Source of the DNA: Nocardiopsis coralli
GTDB lineage: Bacteria; Actinomycetota; Actinomycetes; Streptosporangiales; Streptosporangiaceae
Direction of reading: 5' to 3'
Length of the DNA stretch: 64,000 nucleotides
Assembly (NCBI RefSeq): GCF_014892575.1
Contig: NZ_JADBGI010000006.1
Span: 62,001 to 126,000 of the forward strand
Below the pieces are notes generated by a model, which saw only the letters and a program-made list of their open reading frames with translations, did no database searches and had not been told where the DNA came from. Below, in pieces: positions 1 through 8,493 of the stretch. Made by a program: the position numbers and the translations under genes. Within the stretch, counting starts at the first letter, position 1; every line of letters starts with the position of its first letter.

Positions 1-1370
1 CGTCCGCCGTGGCAGAGCACGTCCACGACGAGCGAGCAGGTGTCGGCCGAGGTCACGAAGAAGAGGCCGATGACCACGATCGCGATCATCGACAGTACCG
101 CGACGAACCCGGGCCCGATCGGCAGGTTCTCGAAGAGGGTGAACAGCGAGGTGTCGGTGTCGACGACGCCGCCCTCGCCGATCATGCCGCCCTGGGTGAT
201 CTGGTAGTGGATCCCGGTGCTGCCGAAGACCGTGAACCACACGATCGCGACGACGGTCGGGGCGAGGATGACGCCGAGAATGAACTCGCGCACGGTACGT
301 CCGCGGGAGATGCGGGCGATGAACATCCCGACGAACGGCGCCCAGCTCAGGAACCAGCTCTGCGTGAAGAGGGTCCAGCCGAGCGTCCAGCCGTCATCGG
401 CGCCGGCACCGGTGACGAACATGAGTTCCGGCAGCGCCTGCACGTACTCACCGGTGTTCTGCACGAGCGACTGGAACAGGAACACGGTCGGGCCGAGCAG
501 GAGCACGGCCAGCGCCAGGAGCGCGGCCAGGCCCATGTTGGCGTGGGAGAGCCAGCGCAGCCCCTTGTACAGCCCGCTGATGACCGAGATGGTCGCGACC
601 GCAGTGATGATCACGACCAACCCGACGAGCAGGGTGTCGGAGGGCTCGAACCAGCCCAGATGCGCCAGCCCGGCCTGGATCTGGAGCACGCCCTGCCCCA
701 AGGAGGTCGCCACACCGAACATGGTGCCGACCACCGCGAAGACGTCGATGGCGTGGCCGAGCCAGGACTCGATGAGCTTGCGGCCGAAGACCGGTTCGAG
801 CAGCCAGCGCACCGACAGCGGGCGTCCCCGGCGGAAGGTCATGTAGGCCAGGCCGAGGCCGACGACCACGTAGATGCCCCACGCGTGCAGGCCCCAGTGG
901 AAAATGGCCTGGCCGATGGCGGCGCGTCCGGCCTCCTCGCTCCCGGGTTCCATGCCCAGCACCTCGGGCGGGGCGACCATGTGGTTGAGCGGTTCGGCCA
1001 CGCCCCAGAAGACGAGGCCGATGCCCATCCCGGCCGCGAAGAGCATGACGAACCAGGTGAACAGCGAGAACTCGGGCTTTTCGTCGTCGCGTCCCAATCT
1101 GACGTTTCCCGCCTTGGACAGCGCGGCCCAGAAGGAGAAGACGAGAAAAACCGTGACAGCGAGGACGTACCACCAGCCGAGGGTTTCTCCGATGCCGTCG
1201 CGGATACCGCTGAAGGCGGCCTCGGCGTCGTCGCCGTACTCGGCCCCGTACCAGGTGGCCAGTGCGAGCGCTCCGACGACGATGAGGACGGCCGGGACGA
1301 AGACCGGCTTCGAGAGACCTTGCCAGACCGAGGGTCTCTTCCCGTCGTTCTGCTGGAGAACGGATGACAC
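1..1370 (-). CDS. BCCT family betaine/choline/carnitine transporter (3' end outside window)
   Basis: Secondary transporter of the betaine-carnitine-choline family, which imports compatible solutes across the plasma membrane. About 456 residues are visible and the C-terminus lies beyond the left edge. Translation shows the family marks: a glycine-rich GMGIGLVFWG segment near residue 110, and the tryptophan box FHWGLHAWGIY that lines the substrate site. Many hydrophobic helices are present. I chose the GTG at 1370 because AGAGG lies about 8 bases upstream; no better start is seen. It is read in the same direction as the downstream-lying MFS gene, with 195 bases between that gene's stop and this start. 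Substrate cannot be told from sequence alone. Confidence 0.93.
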   Translation of the reverse strand, partial: MSSVLQQNDGKRPSVWQGLSKPVFVPAVLIVVGALALATWYGAEYGDDAEAAFSGIRDGIGETLGWWYVLAVTVFLVFSFWAALSKAGNVRLGRDDEKPEFSLFTWFVMLFAAGMGIGLVFWGVAEPLNHMVAPPEVLGMEPGSEEAGRAAIGQAIFHWGLHAWGIYVVVGLGLAYMTFRRGRPLSVRWLLEPVFGRKLIESWLGHAIDVFAVVGTMFGVATSLGQGVLQIQAGLAHLGWFEPSDTLLVGLVVIITAVATISVISGLYKGLRWLSHANMGLAALLALAVLLLGPTVFLFQSLVQNTGEYVQALPELMFVTGAGADDGWTLGWTLFTQSWFLSWAPFVGMFIARISRGRTVREFILGVILAPTVVAIVWFTVFGSTGIHYQITQGGMIGEGGVVDTDTSLFTLFENLPIGPGFVAVLSMIAIVVIGLFFVTSADTCSLVVDVLCHGG

Positions 1371-1565
1371 GTGCGTTTCCTCTTCTTTCGGATCGTGCGG
1401 ACACCGCAACGGTGCGGTGGTGCTCCGGCCCGCGTGCGGTGCGGTGCCGGGCGTGCGTCACGGCGGTGTCCATGGCGTGGGCCGCATCCCCCGCTGCGGG
1501 GGTGTGCGGCCGTGGTGCGAGGCTTCGGGCGCCGCGGGCTCTTTGTGCTGTCGGCTGTGGTCCCC

Positions 1566-2774
1566 TCAGCCGGTCGCGCTGGGCTCGGGGTGCGCGGAGA
1601 ACACGGCCTGCGAGGCGAGCGGGACCGCCAGGATCGTGACCACCGCGGCGATCACGGTCGCCGTGGTCAGGGGCACAGCGAAGGTGAGCAGGCCGACCAG
1701 GACCGGTGGAACGCCCGCGCCCGCGTAGAAGGCGATGTAGAGCGCGCCCGAGATCCCCCCGCGCTGCGCCGGCGGCACGGCGCTCTCCACCGCCGCGGAC
1801 GCTCCCCCGTACGCGAGCCCGTGGCCGATCCCCGCGACGACCGCAGCCACGGCGGTGAGGAAGGCGGCGCCTCCGAAGGAGAGGGCCAGCAGGACCAGGC
1901 TGAGCAGGAGCGCCGCGAGCCCGGCCAGCTGCGCGTTGCGCACGCCCAGCGCGGGCACGGCCGGTTGCACGAACAGGGAGAACAGCAGGACCGTCCCGAG
2001 GATCGCCCCGACCACGGCCAGGTTGCTCTGCCCCTCACGCGCGAGCAGGGTCGGGATGACCGACAGGAACAGTCCCGCGGTCGTCCACGCGAGGAACCCG
2101 GTCCGGGCGGCCGCGCGGAAGACGGGCCGCAGGGGGCCGGGCACGTGCGGGCGGGCGGGCCGCCAGTGCCGCAGCGACGCCCCTTCCGTGCGCGGCAGGG
2201 CGGACACCCGCTTCCAGGCGACCCACAGCAGCACGAGGTGCAGCAGGAACGGGAGCGTGAGCGGCGCCGGGAGGTACTGGCCCAGGAACCCGGCGGCGAC
2301 CGGCCCGAGCGCGGTCCCGCCCACGAAGGCGGCACCGGCGGCCACGGCGGCCCTCCGGTCCCCTGCTCCCCGTACCGAGGAGCTGATGAGCGCGACGGCC
2401 GCACCGGTGGCCGCGCCCAGCGCGATGCCCTGCGCGGCCCGGCCGACGACCATCCAGGCAGGGCCTACCGCGAGGGCGAAGCAGACCGAGCCGAGCGCGG
2501 CGGCCGCGATCCCCCACCGCAGCACCGTGCGCGGGCCGAGCGCATCCGACGCGGGGCCGAGGAACAGCAGCGCCGGGATGCTGGTCAGCGCGAAGGTGGC
2601 GTAGGTGATCGTCATGAACGCATCACCCACCCCGAACGCCTCCTGGTATCCGGGATACAGCGGGCTCGGCAGGTAGGCGCCGATGGTGAGCACCACCAGG
2701 ACGAGGACTCCGGCACGCAGTTCCACGGGGCGGTCCGTTCGGGGGCCGCTTCCCCTCTCACGCTTCGTAAACAT
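1566..2774 (-). CDS. MFS transporter
   Basis: About 402-residue major facilitator superfamily protein with roughly 12 hydrophobic helices. An MFS-type loop (GPASDALGPRT) follows helix 2. Probably a drug or metabolite exporter. I chose the ATG giving MFTKRERG, because upstream in-frame residues would run into the divergent regulator gene. It is divergent from a LysR-type gene starting at 2851, the classic layout of an exporter with its own regulator; only 76 bases separate the starts. Substrate unknown. Confidence 0.9.
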   Translation of the reverse strand: MFTKRERGSGPRTDRPVELRAGVLVLVVLTIGAYLPSPLYPGYQEAFGVGDAFMTITYATFALTSIPALLFLGPASDALGPRTVLRWGIAAAALGSVCFALAVGPAWMVVGRAAQGIALGAATGAAVALISSSVRGAGDRRAAVAAGAAFVGGTALGPVAAGFLGQYLPAPLTLPFLLHLVLLWVAWKRVSALPRTEGASLRHWRPARPHVPGPLRPVFRAAARTGFLAWTTAGLFLSVIPTLLAREGQSNLAVVGAILGTVLLFSLFVQPAVPALGVRNAQLAGLAALLLSLVLLALSFGGAAFLTAVAAVVAGIGHGLAYGGASAAVESAVPPAQRGGISGALYIAFYAGAGVPPVLVGLLTFAVPLTTATVIAAVVTILAVPLASQAVFSAHPEPSATG

Positions 2775-2836
2775 CACGGGACCAAGTTTGGGCGCCATGA
2801 CCGCTGATGAGAAGCAAACATTTTTCTTCGGAACCG

Positions 2837-2851
2837 TGCAAAATGGTTGCA
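2837..2851. promoter_or_regulatory. Inverted repeat, likely LysR operator
   Basis: TGCAAAATGGTTGCA has 5-bp arms (TGCAA/TTGCA) around 5 bases and sits in the 76-bp gap between the divergent MFS and LysR-type genes. Its last base is the A of the regulator's start codon. LysR proteins bind T-N11-A-like dyads, so autoregulation plus control of the transporter is a reasonable inference. Confidence 0.5.
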
Positions 2852-3771
2852 TGATCGATCCGAAGCTCAAGGTCCTGCAGATGGTCGCCGAGCACGGCAC
2901 CGTCACCGCGGCCGCCGAGGCGCTGCACTACACGCCCTCCGCGGTCTCCTACCGCTTGCGCCAGCTCTCCGAGGAGCTCGGGGTCGACCTGCTGGCGCCC
3001 TCCGGACGGGGCATCACTCTGACCGCCGCGGCGCGTGTGGTGCTGCGCCACGCGGAGAACCTGTACGCCGAGGCCGAGCGCACCTACGCCGAACTGGCCG
3101 CGGCGACGGACGAACCCACCGGACTGTTCACGCTGTGCGGGTTCTCGACCGCGGCGACCCACCTGCTCCCGCCGGCCGCCGCCGACCTGCGGGACCGGTT
3201 TTCCCAGGTCACGCTCCGGGTGATCGAGGCCGAACCCGTGCGCTGCTTCGACCTCCTGCATTCGGGCGACGCCGACCTCGCCCTGGTGACCAACACGGCC
3301 GGGACCCCGCCCACCAGTGACGAACGCTTCGACCAGCAGCCCCTCCTCGACGACCCCCTGGACCTGGTGGTCCCCGAGGGCCACCGCCTCACCGGCCTGA
3401 ACCGGGTCACGCTCGCCGACGCCGCGGACGAACCCTGGATCGTGGGCAGCACCGGGACCACCTACCACCACCTGGTCCTGAACGCCTGCATGACGGCGGG
3501 GTTCACCCCGAACATCGCCCACCACGCCGACGAGTGGGACACCGGGACCGCCCTGGTCGCCCACGGGTTCGGCATCATCCTCGTGCCGAAACTGGCCCGG
3601 CTGCAGGACTGGCCGGTCGTGCGCCTGCCACTGTCCGGGGAGTCCGCGCCCGTGCGCCGGATCCTGGCCGCGACCCGCAAGGGCAAGCGCGATCACCCCC
3701 TGGTCGCGGCGGCACTGGAGAGCATCAGTTCCTCGTCGACGCTGCGCCCGGCCGGCGAGGACGGCGTATGA
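2851..3771 (+). CDS. LysR family transcriptional regulator
   Basis: 306-residue LysR-type regulator. The N-terminal winged helix-turn-helix (about residues 1-60) contains TVTAAAEALHYTPSAVSYRL, a typical LysR recognition region. Residues 85-300 form the periplasmic-binding-protein-like effector domain. I chose ATG 2851, where the HTH begins at once as in the family; there is no Shine-Dalgarno, so the mRNA may be leaderless. The start overlaps a palindrome. It probably regulates the divergent MFS gene in response to an unknown small molecule. Confidence 0.9.
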   Translation: MIDPKLKVLQMVAEHGTVTAAAEALHYTPSAVSYRLRQLSEELGVDLLAPSGRGITLTAAARVVLRHAENLYAEAERTYAELAAATDEPTGLFTLCGFSTAATHLLPPAAADLRDRFSQVTLRVIEAEPVRCFDLLHSGDADLALVTNTAGTPPTSDERFDQQPLLDDPLDLVVPEGHRLTGLNRVTLADAADEPWIVGSTGTTYHHLVLNACMTAGFTPNIAHHADEWDTGTALVAHGFGIILVPKLARLQDWPVVRLPLSGESAPVRRILAATRKGKRDHPLVAAALESISSSSTLRPAGEDGV

Positions 3772-3827
3772 GTACCGCCGGCACCCGGGACTGACCCGGA
3801 GGAGCCCTCGGCGGGAGGGGTGCCACC

Positions 3828-4409
3828 ATGGATGCGATGCCGGAGAGCCGTGGTGGTCGACACCTGCGGGCCGGGGTGTTCACCCTGGTCTGCGCGAGCC
3901 TGTCCGCGCACGGGCACGCGTTGAGCAGCGGTCATGACGTCTCGCTCCTCGGTCTGCTCCTCGGGGCAGCCGTCGTCCACGCCTTGACCTGGGCGGCCTC
4001 CACCCGCAGCATGGGACGGCTCCGGATCGCCGGCCACATGCTCTGGGGCCAGTTCGCCCTGCACATGGCCCTGACCGTGATCGCCGCCCCGGGCGGTGAT
4101 CACGCCGCTCACGGCCAGATCACGGACACGGCCCAGGGCGCCCCCGCCGGAGCCATGATCGCCCTGCACGTGTTGTCAGCGCTGGTGAGCGCGTGGTGGT
4201 TGCACCGGGGCGAGCGGGCGTTCTTCGCGTTCCTGGGTTTCATGGCCCTGCGGGCCCTGCCGCTGCTGGTGGTCGCCGGTGCACTGCCGACCCCGGCCAC
4301 GCCGCCGAAGGCACGGGCACCGTTCCCCGATCACCGTGGCCGCCCTGCGTTCTCCTACCTGCGGTACACACAGGTCCTGCGCGGTCCGCCAGTGCCTTCT
4401 CCGGCCTGA
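3828..4409 (+). CDS. Hypothetical membrane protein
   Basis: 193 residues with about five hydrophobic segments and several histidines (SAHGHAL, GGDHAAHG). A strong ribosome site (GGGAGGGG) precedes the ATG. It lies 189 bp ahead of a ferric-reductase-like gene in the same direction, so a shared role in metal or heme handling is possible but unproven. The C-terminal 35 residues are hydrophilic and basic. I do not recognise the family. Confidence 0.7.
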   Translation: MDAMPESRGGRHLRAGVFTLVCASLSAHGHALSSGHDVSLLGLLLGAAVVHALTWAASTRSMGRLRIAGHMLWGQFALHMALTVIAAPGGDHAAHGQITDTAQGAPAGAMIALHVLSALVSAWWLHRGERAFFAFLGFMALRALPLLVVAGALPTPATPPKARAPFPDHRGRPAFSYLRYTQVLRGPPVPSPA

Positions 4410-4598
4410 ACCCCCGTCGTCCCGGGCCACGAGAAGCCACTGCATCGAGCGCACCGAGCGACTCGCGCGACGCACGTGTACCGCTGCCTGCCCGGTCATG
4501 ACCGGGCGGTCCGAGGTGGGACGTGTGTCCGGACGCGCCGCCACGCGCTCGGAGCAGCGTTTTCAGGACCACCGAGAAACGCCCCGAGGAGCCTGTCC

Positions 4599-5645
4599 AT
4601 GACCACCCCTGCCCTCCCCCGGAAGAGCCCCCGCCGGGTGGACCGCCGCACCCTGCGTACGGACCTGCGCCATCTCATGTTCGACGCGGTTCTGGCCCTG
4701 GCGGTCACCGCGCTCATTTTTGCCCTCCTGTACTGGCGGATCGACGCCGGTACGTCTCAGACCCTCGACGTCATGCCGGAGCTGGACGACGCACGTGTGT
4801 ACTGGCTCTACTGGGCCTGCCAGGCCTTCGGCTGGTCGGCCCTGCTGTGGGCCTGGGTCAGCGTGGTGTTCGGCCTGGCCCGGTCGATGGTGCCGCTGAG
4901 GTCCTCCCCGTTCTCCCACGCGCAGGTGGAGCGGTGGCACCGTGTCACCAGCATCACGACGATGTTGCTGATGCTGGCCCACGCGCTGGCGTTCTTCGCC
5001 GAGAAGATGCGCGCGAACGACGACGGGCTCGGCCCGGTCCCGCGGCTCCTGACAGCGCTCGCCGACACGTTCGTTCCCGGCCATTACTCGTCCGGGACCG
5101 GTGAGGTGGCCATCCTGATCGGCCTCATCGCTCTGTACCTGGCGATCCCTCTGGGCCTGTCCTTCTACGTGCGTTCGTGGACCGGAAGCAGGCTGTGGCG
5201 GGCCCTCCACCGGTTCGTGATCGTCGTCTACGTGCTCAGCGTCTGGCACACCCTGCTGTACGGCACCAACGTGTGGTTCGAAGGGTGGTTCCGGACACTG
5301 GTCTGGGCGCTCCAGCTCCCGATCGCCCTGTTGTTCCTGGCCAGGCTGTTGCGCCCGCTGCGACAGGAGGAGCGCCTGTCCCTGCGGAGCGTGGCGCAGG
5401 AACCGCGCCCCGGTGTGCTCGCGCGCTCGGCGGGACGGCTGCTCACCGCCGCCGACGTGGTCGTCCTGCTCCTGGCCACGGTGACCGGCCGGGACGGCGG
5501 CCGCACACCGGACGAGGAGGCCGGGGACATGCTCGTCACCCAGCCGATGGTCTGGGGCGGCCTCGCTGTCCTGGTGACGGTGATGGGGGCTGTGGCCCTG
5601 GCGAGGAGGCGGCCCCGCCCGGTGCCCACCACACCTGCCGAGTGA
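4599..5645 (+). CDS. Ferric reductase-like transmembrane protein
   Basis: 348-residue integral membrane protein like the ferric reductase/cytochrome b heme domain (Ferric_reduct type). Histidines that could hold b-type hemes lie in helices: RWHRVTSITT and LMLAHALAFF around residues 110-130, and RALHRFVI and VWHTLLYG near 208-225. No FAD- or NAD-binding domain follows, so it would need a partner or act as an electron conduit. GAGGAG upstream supports the ATG at 4599. It ends 36 bp before a convergent oxidoreductase gene. Confidence 0.78.
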   Translation: MTTPALPRKSPRRVDRRTLRTDLRHLMFDAVLALAVTALIFALLYWRIDAGTSQTLDVMPELDDARVYWLYWACQAFGWSALLWAWVSVVFGLARSMVPLRSSPFSHAQVERWHRVTSITTMLLMLAHALAFFAEKMRANDDGLGPVPRLLTALADTFVPGHYSSGTGEVAILIGLIALYLAIPLGLSFYVRSWTGSRLWRALHRFVIVVYVLSVWHTLLYGTNVWFEGWFRTLVWALQLPIALLFLARLLRPLRQEERLSLRSVAQEPRPGVLARSAGRLLTAADVVVLLLATVTGRDGGRTPDEEAGDMLVTQPMVWGGLAVLVTVMGAVALARRRPRPVPTTPAE

Positions 5646-5681
5646 GCCGTCCGGTGCCTGAGCCGGGCCTCGGGCCGGGCC

Positions 5682-6737
5682 TCACCCCACGTTCAGTACG
5701 AGCTTGCCGATGTGGCGCCGGGTGGCGAGCTCGGTCTGGGCGCGGTGCACGTCGTCGAGGCCGAAGGTGGCGGCGATGACGGGCCGCACGTCCCCGCTCC
5801 GGGCGATCCCCACCAGGGTCCGGAAGTGAGCGGGGGTGTGCATGCTGGAGCCGACGAGCACGAGGTTGCGGGTGTACAGGCGCCGCACGTCCAGGTGCGG
5901 GTCGGCGCCGCCCAGGGCGCCGGCCACGATCCACCGTCCGCCGTCGCGCAGTGTTTCGAGCCCGTACGTGAGGCCGGTGCCGGCGACGACGTCGAGCACG
6001 GCGTCGACGCCTTCGGGGGCGAGCCCGGCGATGCGCTGCCACGGGTCGCCCTCGCCCCGGTCCAGGACGTGCTCGGCACCGGCCTCGCGCACCGCGTCGA
6101 GCTTTCCGGCGCTGCTGACCGCGATGACCCGGCAGCCGCGGGCCGCTGCCAACTGCACGAGGGCGAGCCCCACACCGCCGGAGGCGCCGGTGACCGCGAC
6201 GGTCTCCCCCGCCCGCACGCCGCCGCGCTCGAGCATGCCGAGGGCGGTTCCGTAGGCGGTGGGGAAGCACGCCAGCTCGGCGTCGTTCAGCGGGGAGTCC
6301 CCGACGTCGTGCACACGGCCGGCCTCGACCAGGACGTACTGGGCGTAGCCGCCGTCGCGCTCGCTGCCGAGCAGGCCCACGGGGTTGGCGTCGTCGCCGT
6401 CGCCGTCGTAGATCGCGGGGTCGACGAGGACGCGTGCGCCCGTGAGGCCCGGGTCGACGCCGGCGCCGGTGCTCTCGACGGTTCCGGCGATGTCGGCGCC
6501 CTGCACGCGGGGGAAGTCGATCGGCCCGCGCCACCCGGACCGCGCCTCCGGGTCCCCCGGTGCCCCGTAAGCCCCCTCGCGGGTCCACAGGTCGGTGTTG
6601 TTGAGCGCGACCGCCGCGACCCGGACCAGAACCTGGCCGGGGCCCGGGGCGGGAACCGGGATCTGTGCGAGCTCCAGGGCATCGGCGTCGCCGTGGCGGG
6701 TGATGCGGGCGGCGAGCATCGTGTTGTCGTCGGCCAT
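5682..6737 (-). CDS. Zinc-type alcohol dehydrogenase/quinone oxidoreductase family protein
   Basis: 351-residue medium-chain dehydrogenase/reductase. It has an N-terminal GroES-like fold and a Rossmann domain with GASGGVGLALVQLAAA binding NAD(P)H. No cluster of four structural-zinc cysteines is seen, so the zinc-free quinone oxidoreductase subgroup is likelier than a true alcohol dehydrogenase. It is divergent from a TetR gene with 68 bp between starts and shares ATCAGT-type operator sequence, so it is probably the regulated target, for detoxification of a reactive carbonyl or quinone. Confidence 0.88.
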   Translation of the reverse strand: MADDNTMLAARITRHGDADALELAQIPVPAPGPGQVLVRVAAVALNNTDLWTREGAYGAPGDPEARSGWRGPIDFPRVQGADIAGTVESTGAGVDPGLTGARVLVDPAIYDGDGDDANPVGLLGSERDGGYAQYVLVEAGRVHDVGDSPLNDAELACFPTAYGTALGMLERGGVRAGETVAVTGASGGVGLALVQLAAARGCRVIAVSSAGKLDAVREAGAEHVLDRGEGDPWQRIAGLAPEGVDAVLDVVAGTGLTYGLETLRDGGRWIVAGALGGADPHLDVRRLYTRNLVLVGSSMHTPAHFRTLVGIARSGDVRPVIAATFGLDDVHRAQTELATRRHIGKLVLNVG

Positions 6738-6761
6738 GGTGGTGACCCCCTCCTCAGGTAT

Positions 6762-6807
6762 ACTGATCGGTAAACCTTCCTCCGCAGCCTAAGGTACACA
6801 GATCAGT
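6762..6807. promoter_or_regulatory. Paired inverted sequences, likely TetR operators
   Basis: ACTGATC (6762-6768) and its inverse GATCAGT (6801-6807) flank the short gap between the divergent oxidoreductase and TetR genes. The first lies in a near-palindrome, TACTGATCGGTA; the second overlaps the TetR GTG start. Binding by the adjacent TetR protein to both promoters is inferred. Confidence 0.5.
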
Positions 6808-7402
6808 GAAGGCAACCGCTCTCGATCCTGACACGCTGACCCCGGGCGCACGGCGCGTCCTCGACTCCGCCTCGGAGCTGTTCTACGAACGCGGCATCAC
6901 GGCCGTGGGCGTCGACCTGATCGCCCAGCACTCCGGCGTCACCAAGCGCACGCTCTACAACCGGTTCGGGTCCAAGGAGACCCTCGTGGCCACCTACCTC
7001 CTGGCCCGGGACCGCCGCTGGCGCGCCCACGTCGCCGATGCGCTGGAAACGCCCGACCTCTCCCCCGGGGAGCGCGTGACCGTGCCGTTCCGCGCCCTGC
7101 GGGAATGGATGCGCGGCAACCCCAGGGGCTGCGCCTTCATCAACGCCCTCGCGGAACTGCCCGACCCCGAGCACCCCGGCCATCAGGTGGCCGCCGACCA
7201 GCAACAGTGGCTGCTGGAGCTCTTCACCTCCCTCGCCACCGACGCCGGCCTGCGCACCCCCGACGACCTGGCCCACCAGCTGCTCTGCCTGTACGAGGGG
7301 GCGCTGGCCGTGCAGGTCCCCGCCACCACGCGCAGCAGCGCGGAGACGGTCGGCGACGCCGCGGCCGTGCTCGTGCGGGCCGCCGCACCGAGCAACCCCT
7401 GA
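6806..7402 (+). CDS. TetR family transcriptional regulator
   Basis: 198 residues. N-terminal HTH (about residues 15-60) reads GVDLIAQHSGVTKRTLYNRFGSK in two adjoining blocks, typical of TetR; the C-terminal helices form a ligand/dimer domain. GTG start, probably leaderless, and overlapping an operator half-site. Likely represses itself and the divergent oxidoreductase until an inducer binds. The next gene starts 18 bp downstream and may be co-transcribed. Confidence 0.9.
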   Translation: MKATALDPDTLTPGARRVLDSASELFYERGITAVGVDLIAQHSGVTKRTLYNRFGSKETLVATYLLARDRRWRAHVADALETPDLSPGERVTVPFRALREWMRGNPRGCAFINALAELPDPEHPGHQVAADQQQWLLELFTSLATDAGLRTPDDLAHQLLCLYEGALAVQVPATTRSSAETVGDAAAVLVRAAAPSNP

Positions 7403-7419
7403 CCGGAAGAAGGATCCCC

Positions 7420-8037
7420 ATGCTGCTCGTCGTCTCCGGTGCCTCGGGCGTCGGCAAGAGCACCGCCCGCCTGCACGCCGCCCCGCTCCTGGGTTCCGAG
7501 TTCGAGTCGGTGGAGCTGGGGCACTATCCGCCGATCCCGCGGACCCCCACCTCCGCGTGGCGGCAGGAGACCGTGGAGCGGATCGTGCAGCACGCCATCG
7601 AGCTCGACGGGCAGGGCCGCCACCTGCTGCTGGCCGGCGACCCGGTCCCCGCCGGGGAAGCGCTCGCGGCCCCTTCGGCGGACCGGATCGACGTCGCGGT
7701 GTGCCTGCTCGACGCCGACACCGAGACCCAGGGCGCCCGCCTGGACGCCCGGGACGAACCTGCCGAAACCAGGCACCTGCACGCCGCGTTCGCCGACTGG
7801 ATGCGCAGGCACGCGGTCGACCCCGCGCACGCGCCCGAGGTGGTCACCGGTGATGCCTGGCCCGGGATGCGGTGGGACCGCTGGGTCGGCGCCGACGTCG
7901 CGCAGCACTGGGAGATGTCCGTGGTCGACACCTCCCACCGCACCCCCGAGGAGGTCGGCGCGTCGGTCGCCGACTGGTGCCGGCGTGCGGTGCGGGGCGA
8001 GGCCCCCGTGTTCCGCGCGGGCTGGCACCTGGCCTGA
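7420..8037 (+). CDS. P-loop nucleoside kinase-like ATPase
   Basis: 205 residues with a Walker A motif near the N-terminus (SGASGVGKSTA, residues 6-16). The rest resembles small AAA/kinase-type P-loop proteins (ATP-binding, hypothetical). GGAAGAAGGA precedes the ATG. It follows the TetR gene by 18 bp. Substrate is unknown; a kinase or phosphotransferase role is only inferred from size and P-loop. Confidence 0.75.
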   Translation: MLLVVSGASGVGKSTARLHAAPLLGSEFESVELGHYPPIPRTPTSAWRQETVERIVQHAIELDGQGRHLLLAGDPVPAGEALAAPSADRIDVAVCLLDADTETQGARLDARDEPAETRHLHAAFADWMRRHAVDPAHAPEVVTGDAWPGMRWDRWVGADVAQHWEMSVVDTSHRTPEEVGASVADWCRRAVRGEAPVFRAGWHLA

Positions 8038-8098
8038 TCCGGGCCCACGGGCCGGCCAAGGCCACCGCGCCCTCGTTTCCACCCGACCTTCCCTGCTC

Positions 8099-8126
8099 AT
8101 ACCAACATTCGTTAGATTGTTTGTAT
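8099..8126. promoter_or_regulatory. 28-bp imperfect palindrome, ArsR/CadC-type operator
   Basis: Arms ATACCAACA and TGTTTGTAT (one mismatch) are arranged around 10 bases and end on the ATG of the ArsR gene at 8125. AT-rich 10-5-type dyads of this kind are bound by SmtB/CadC proteins. The overlap with the start codon implies a leaderless transcript whose promoter is blocked by the repressor. Confidence 0.6.
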
Positions 8127-8487
8127 GACGACCGATTCCTGTGACCTGCTCTGCCTCGACCTGCCCCAGGCCGAGGCGGTCCGCGCACGCGTGCCCGTCG
8201 ACGGCCCCGCCCAGCAGGCGGCCGACCGCGCGCGTGCGCTGGGCGACCCCACCCGGCTGCGTATCGCCCGTGCGCTGCAGGTGGGCGAGGAACTCTGCGT
8301 GTGCGATCTGGCCTGGGTCTGCTCGTCCTCGCAGAACCTGGTCTCCCACCACGTGCGGCAGCTGCGCACCGCCGGGCTGGCCGCCTCGCGCCGCGACGGC
8401 AAACTCGTGATGTACCGGCTCACCGAGCCCGGCCACAGGCTGCTCTCGGCGCTCATGCCCGACACCGAGACGGCAGAGAGAGGCTGA
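8125..8487 (+). CDS. ArsR/SmtB family metal sensor, CadC-like
   Basis: 120-residue winged-helix repressor. Cys6 and Cys10 (SCDLLC) plus Cys58 and Cys60 (ELCVCDL) match almost exactly the Cys7/11/58/60 set that binds Cd(II), Pb(II) or Bi(III) in CadC. The HTH includes SSQNLVSHHVRQLR. It lies 6 bp before a metal-transporting P-type ATPase and should derepress it when a thiophilic metal binds. No Shine-Dalgarno: a leaderless start at 8125 is likely. Confidence 0.92.
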   Translation: MTTDSCDLLCLDLPQAEAVRARVPVDGPAQQAADRARALGDPTRLRIARALQVGEELCVCDLAWVCSSSQNLVSHHVRQLRTAGLAASRRDGKLVMYRLTEPGHRLLSALMPDTETAERG

Positions 8488-8493
8488 CCGGCC

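Noticed and set aside
9..1367. A 452-residue plus-strand frame
   Set aside because: Antisense to the BCCT gene, whose translation shows clear family motifs.
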